Source: a virus. From it: a stretch of DNA of 62,906 nt. The notes below the pieces were generated by a model. That model was not told the origin of the DNA and ran no database searches. It saw only the letters and a list, made by a program, of their open reading frames with translations. Below, piece after piece: positions 61,682 through 62,906 of the stretch. The translations under genes were made by a program, and so were the position numbers. Position 1 is the stretch's first letter; every line of letters starts with the position of its first letter. The DNA is taken from IMG/VR virus record IMGVR_UViG_3300030101_003361, positions 1 to 62,906 of that record, one strand, 5' to 3'.

Positions 61682-61800
61682 TATTTTATTTTTTTTAAAA
61701 CACCACAAACCATACATACATAATGGTTTTCAGATGTTTTTATTAAAACATATTTATTGTTGCATTTATCACAACTATCCACAAATTTCTCTTGTTCCAT
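61682..61800 (-). pseudogene. frame-broken small zinc-ribbon gene
   Basis: The ATG frame at 61800 gives a protein with C-x2-C (CDKCNNKYVLIK) and then, after AAA, an off-family end and stop at 61696. Reading one base back after the A-run near 61745 gives TSENHYVCMVCGVLKKIK, the missing second CxxC pair, ending at 61682. A one-base deletion or a -1 frameshift would explain it. It could also be an assembly error in the A-run. Confidence 0.45.
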
Positions 61801-62038
61801 CATTATTTATATCATATCTATCAACTTTCTTCCAACCATAATCAAGTATTTCATTACTAATATCATAAGTTATGACTTTACCATTTGTTTCCATCCACTG
61901 ACAATTTGACGTATCATGGCCTTTATCTTCTAAAAATTGTTCAGCATCCTCACTATTTTTAAACCATTCCACTAATTCATATTGCCAAACATTTCCATGA
62001 TAAGTTTCAAGAACTGTTATATATTTTTTATCTTTCAT
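61775..62038 (-). CDS. acidic hypothetical protein
   Basis: An 87-residue, acidic protein, KYITVLETYHGNVWQYELVE at the start and later GWKKVDRYDINNDGTREI. It looks like a small alpha/beta domain. Its start overlaps the previous stop (TAATG-like) and its end overlaps the zinc-ribbon fragment. The function is unknown. Confidence 0.6.
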   Translation of the reverse strand: MKDKKYITVLETYHGNVWQYELVEWFKNSEDAEQFLEDKGHDTSNCQWMETNGKVITYDISNEILDYGWKKVDRYDINNDGTREICG

Positions 62039-62454
62039 TATTTAAAATTTTTATTAAAGTTATCTTTATTATATGCATCTATAAACAAATCTGAATCAAA
62101 TTTTAATTTAGGTACTTGTTTTAAATGTCTTTTATTATATATTAATTTACCTTGATAATTATCAATAAGAATTGCAATGCAATCTTGTTGTAGTATATCA
62201 CATAAATCTTTTACTTTATCTTTTATTTCTTTTACAGAAGCGATTATTGAAGTTAAACCTACAAAAGTTGGTTCATCATTTCCTAAATACTTACCATTAT
62301 CTACAAAGTAAGCATCGTCATATATTTTAAAACCAGCTTGTCTTAATAAAGTTGCAACACCATTTTCAGTATACATATGACCGTTAAGACCGATGTTAAA
62401 CTCAACTTGAGTAATTTTTACACCACTTCCAATACAATTTTCTATTTTATTCAT
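62038..62454 (-). CDS. hypothetical protein
   Basis: A 138-residue protein with alternating strands and helices: TQVEFNIGLNGHMYTENGVA, FVGLTSIIASVKEIKDKVKD, DCIAILIDNYQGKLIYN. It may be one compact alpha/beta domain. It overlaps the upstream gene by four bases (ATGA). No family is recognised. Confidence 0.6.
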   Translation of the reverse strand: MNKIENCIGSGVKITQVEFNIGLNGHMYTENGVATLLRQAGFKIYDDAYFVDNGKYLGNDEPTFVGLTSIIASVKEIKDKVKDLCDILQQDCIAILIDNYQGKLIYNKRHLKQVPKLKFDSDLFIDAYNKDNFNKNFK

Positions 62455-62627
62455 TTTACTTTATTGTTTAACCATTTATCTAATTCATAACTTTCAATAT
62501 AATCAACTATATCGTCAGTTATATCTATATCATATTTATTAATTAATACTTGACACATTTCGATTGTATTCAAATATTCGTAGTTTTCAACTACATAATT
62601 TACTATATTTTCTATACTATCATTCAT
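62451..62627 (-). CDS. 58-residue acidic hypothetical protein
   Basis: A helical, acidic protein, MNDSIENIVNYVVENYEYLN at the start and DDIVDYIESYELDKWLNN near the end. It uses an ATGA overlap with the next gene and starts two bases after the previous stop. The tight spacing is what supports it. The function is unknown. Confidence 0.55.
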   Translation of the reverse strand: MNDSIENIVNYVVENYEYLNTIEMCQVLINKYDIDITDDIVDYIESYELDKWLNNKVK

Positions 62628-62628
62628 A

Positions 62629-62781
62629 TCAACTATTTATAATTAATGTATCTAACACATGAAAACCACCTTTAATTAAACCTTCATACATTACAATTAC
62701 CCATAAAGGTATAAAGATTGCACTTCCAACTATTGTTATTATATTTTCTAATTTTAATGTTTTATTTATTACTTTATTCAT
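62629..62781 (-). CDS. small membrane protein
   Basis: A 50-residue protein with one strong hydrophobic span (NIITIVGSAIFIPLWVIVMY). I use ATG 62781, which has the usual A/T leader; an in-frame ATG at 62823 would overlap the gene before it. It may be a membrane-acting early protein. The family is unknown. Confidence 0.5.
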   Translation of the reverse strand: MNKVINKTLKLENIITIVGSAIFIPLWVIVMYEGLIKGGFHVLDTLIINS

Positions 62782-62801
62782 TTTATTTAATTTATTTATT
62801 A

Positions 62802-62906
62802 TTATGTACCTGAATATGTCCAAGGATTATTTGAACAATACTCATCTATTTCTTTTTCTTCTTTATATATTTCATCTAGATTTTCAATTGTTTCATTAAT
62901 TCTTTC
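62802..62906 (-). CDS. partial protein cut by the window edge
   Basis: The last 34 codons of a gene that continues beyond base 62906. The visible end is acidic and helical (ERINETIENLDEIYKEEKEI) and finishes with NNPWTYSGT. Nothing can be said about its function. It shows that the minus-strand arm extends past the window. Confidence 0.55.
   Translation of the reverse strand, partial: ERINETIENLDEIYKEEKEIDEYCSNNPWTYSGT

Noticed and set aside
1-62906. Integrase, lysogeny repressor, CRISPR array, insertion sequence
   Set aside because: I looked for recombinase or transposase motifs, regularly spaced repeats and att-like tRNA-end duplications and saw none. The gene content is that of a lytic phage.

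Overview
The window reads as most of the genome of a lytic, podovirus-like tailed phage of a marine Bacteroidota (probably flavobacterial) host. It is strongly AT-rich. Almost every start codon sits behind an A/T leader such as AAATTAAATTAAATG rather than a strong Shine-Dalgarno site. The portal, major capsid protein, tail-tube-like proteins and stabilization protein follow the style I know from crAss-like phages (Crassvirales) and related Cellulophaga podoviruses. A C-terminal BACON-like domain points the same way. I see no integrase, lysogeny repressor, CRISPR array or insertion sequence. The right edge cuts a gene, so the genome continues beyond the window.

Layout. Bases 1-414 are a non-coding, palindrome-rich leader. 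Bases 415-46894 form one long plus-strand arm: tiny lysine-rich proteins and two NYGT-motif proteins (415-4043); a GroEL/GroES pair (4072-5903); a tail-fibre and receptor-binding block (6356-18543) with glycine-rich, LamG-like and cupredoxin-like domains; a lysis cassette of holin, small membrane protein and M15 endolysin (18553-19466); a tandem GroES-like protein, small and large terminase, portal, scaffold and major capsid protein (19695-27965); neck, ring and stabilization proteins (28036-34963); and internal virion proteins ending in a 2526-residue polypeptide with two HExxH motifs (35212-46894). A bidirectional hairpin terminator at about 46.9 kb closes the arm.

Bases 46926-62906 are a convergent minus-strand arm for metabolism and replication: class I ribonucleotide reductase (NrdA/NrdB), a T7 endonuclease/DUF1064-like nuclease, a dGTP-diphosphohydrolase-like protein, a GIY-YIG/MazG fusion, thymidylate synthase, a T7 gp4-like primase-helicase, an SSB-like protein, a RecE/Cas4-like nuclease with an ERF annealing protein, a sigma-factor-like protein, an ATP-dependent DNA ligase, a tRNA cluster (Gly-UCC, Met-CAU and two unusual structured elements), and many small unknown proteins in tightly overlapping frames.

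How it works together. The minus arm remodels nucleotide pools (RNR, ThyA, MazG-like enzymes), copies and recombines DNA, and probably redirects transcription. Three copies of a bipartite promoter-like motif (AATACGTTACAAA-N13/14-GATAATAT) occur only in this arm, and the sigma-like protein at 57286-58071 is a candidate partner. The plus arm folds the virion (its own chaperonin), builds the capsid and short tail, and lyses the cell. No DNA polymerase is visible in the window.

The most unusual points are the bipartite promoter motif, two amicyanin-like copper-site domains in virion proteins, sharp GC-rich islands inside otherwise AT-rich core genes, the GIY-YIG/MazG fusion, a second tandem GroES-like gene, and the odd structured elements between the tRNAs.
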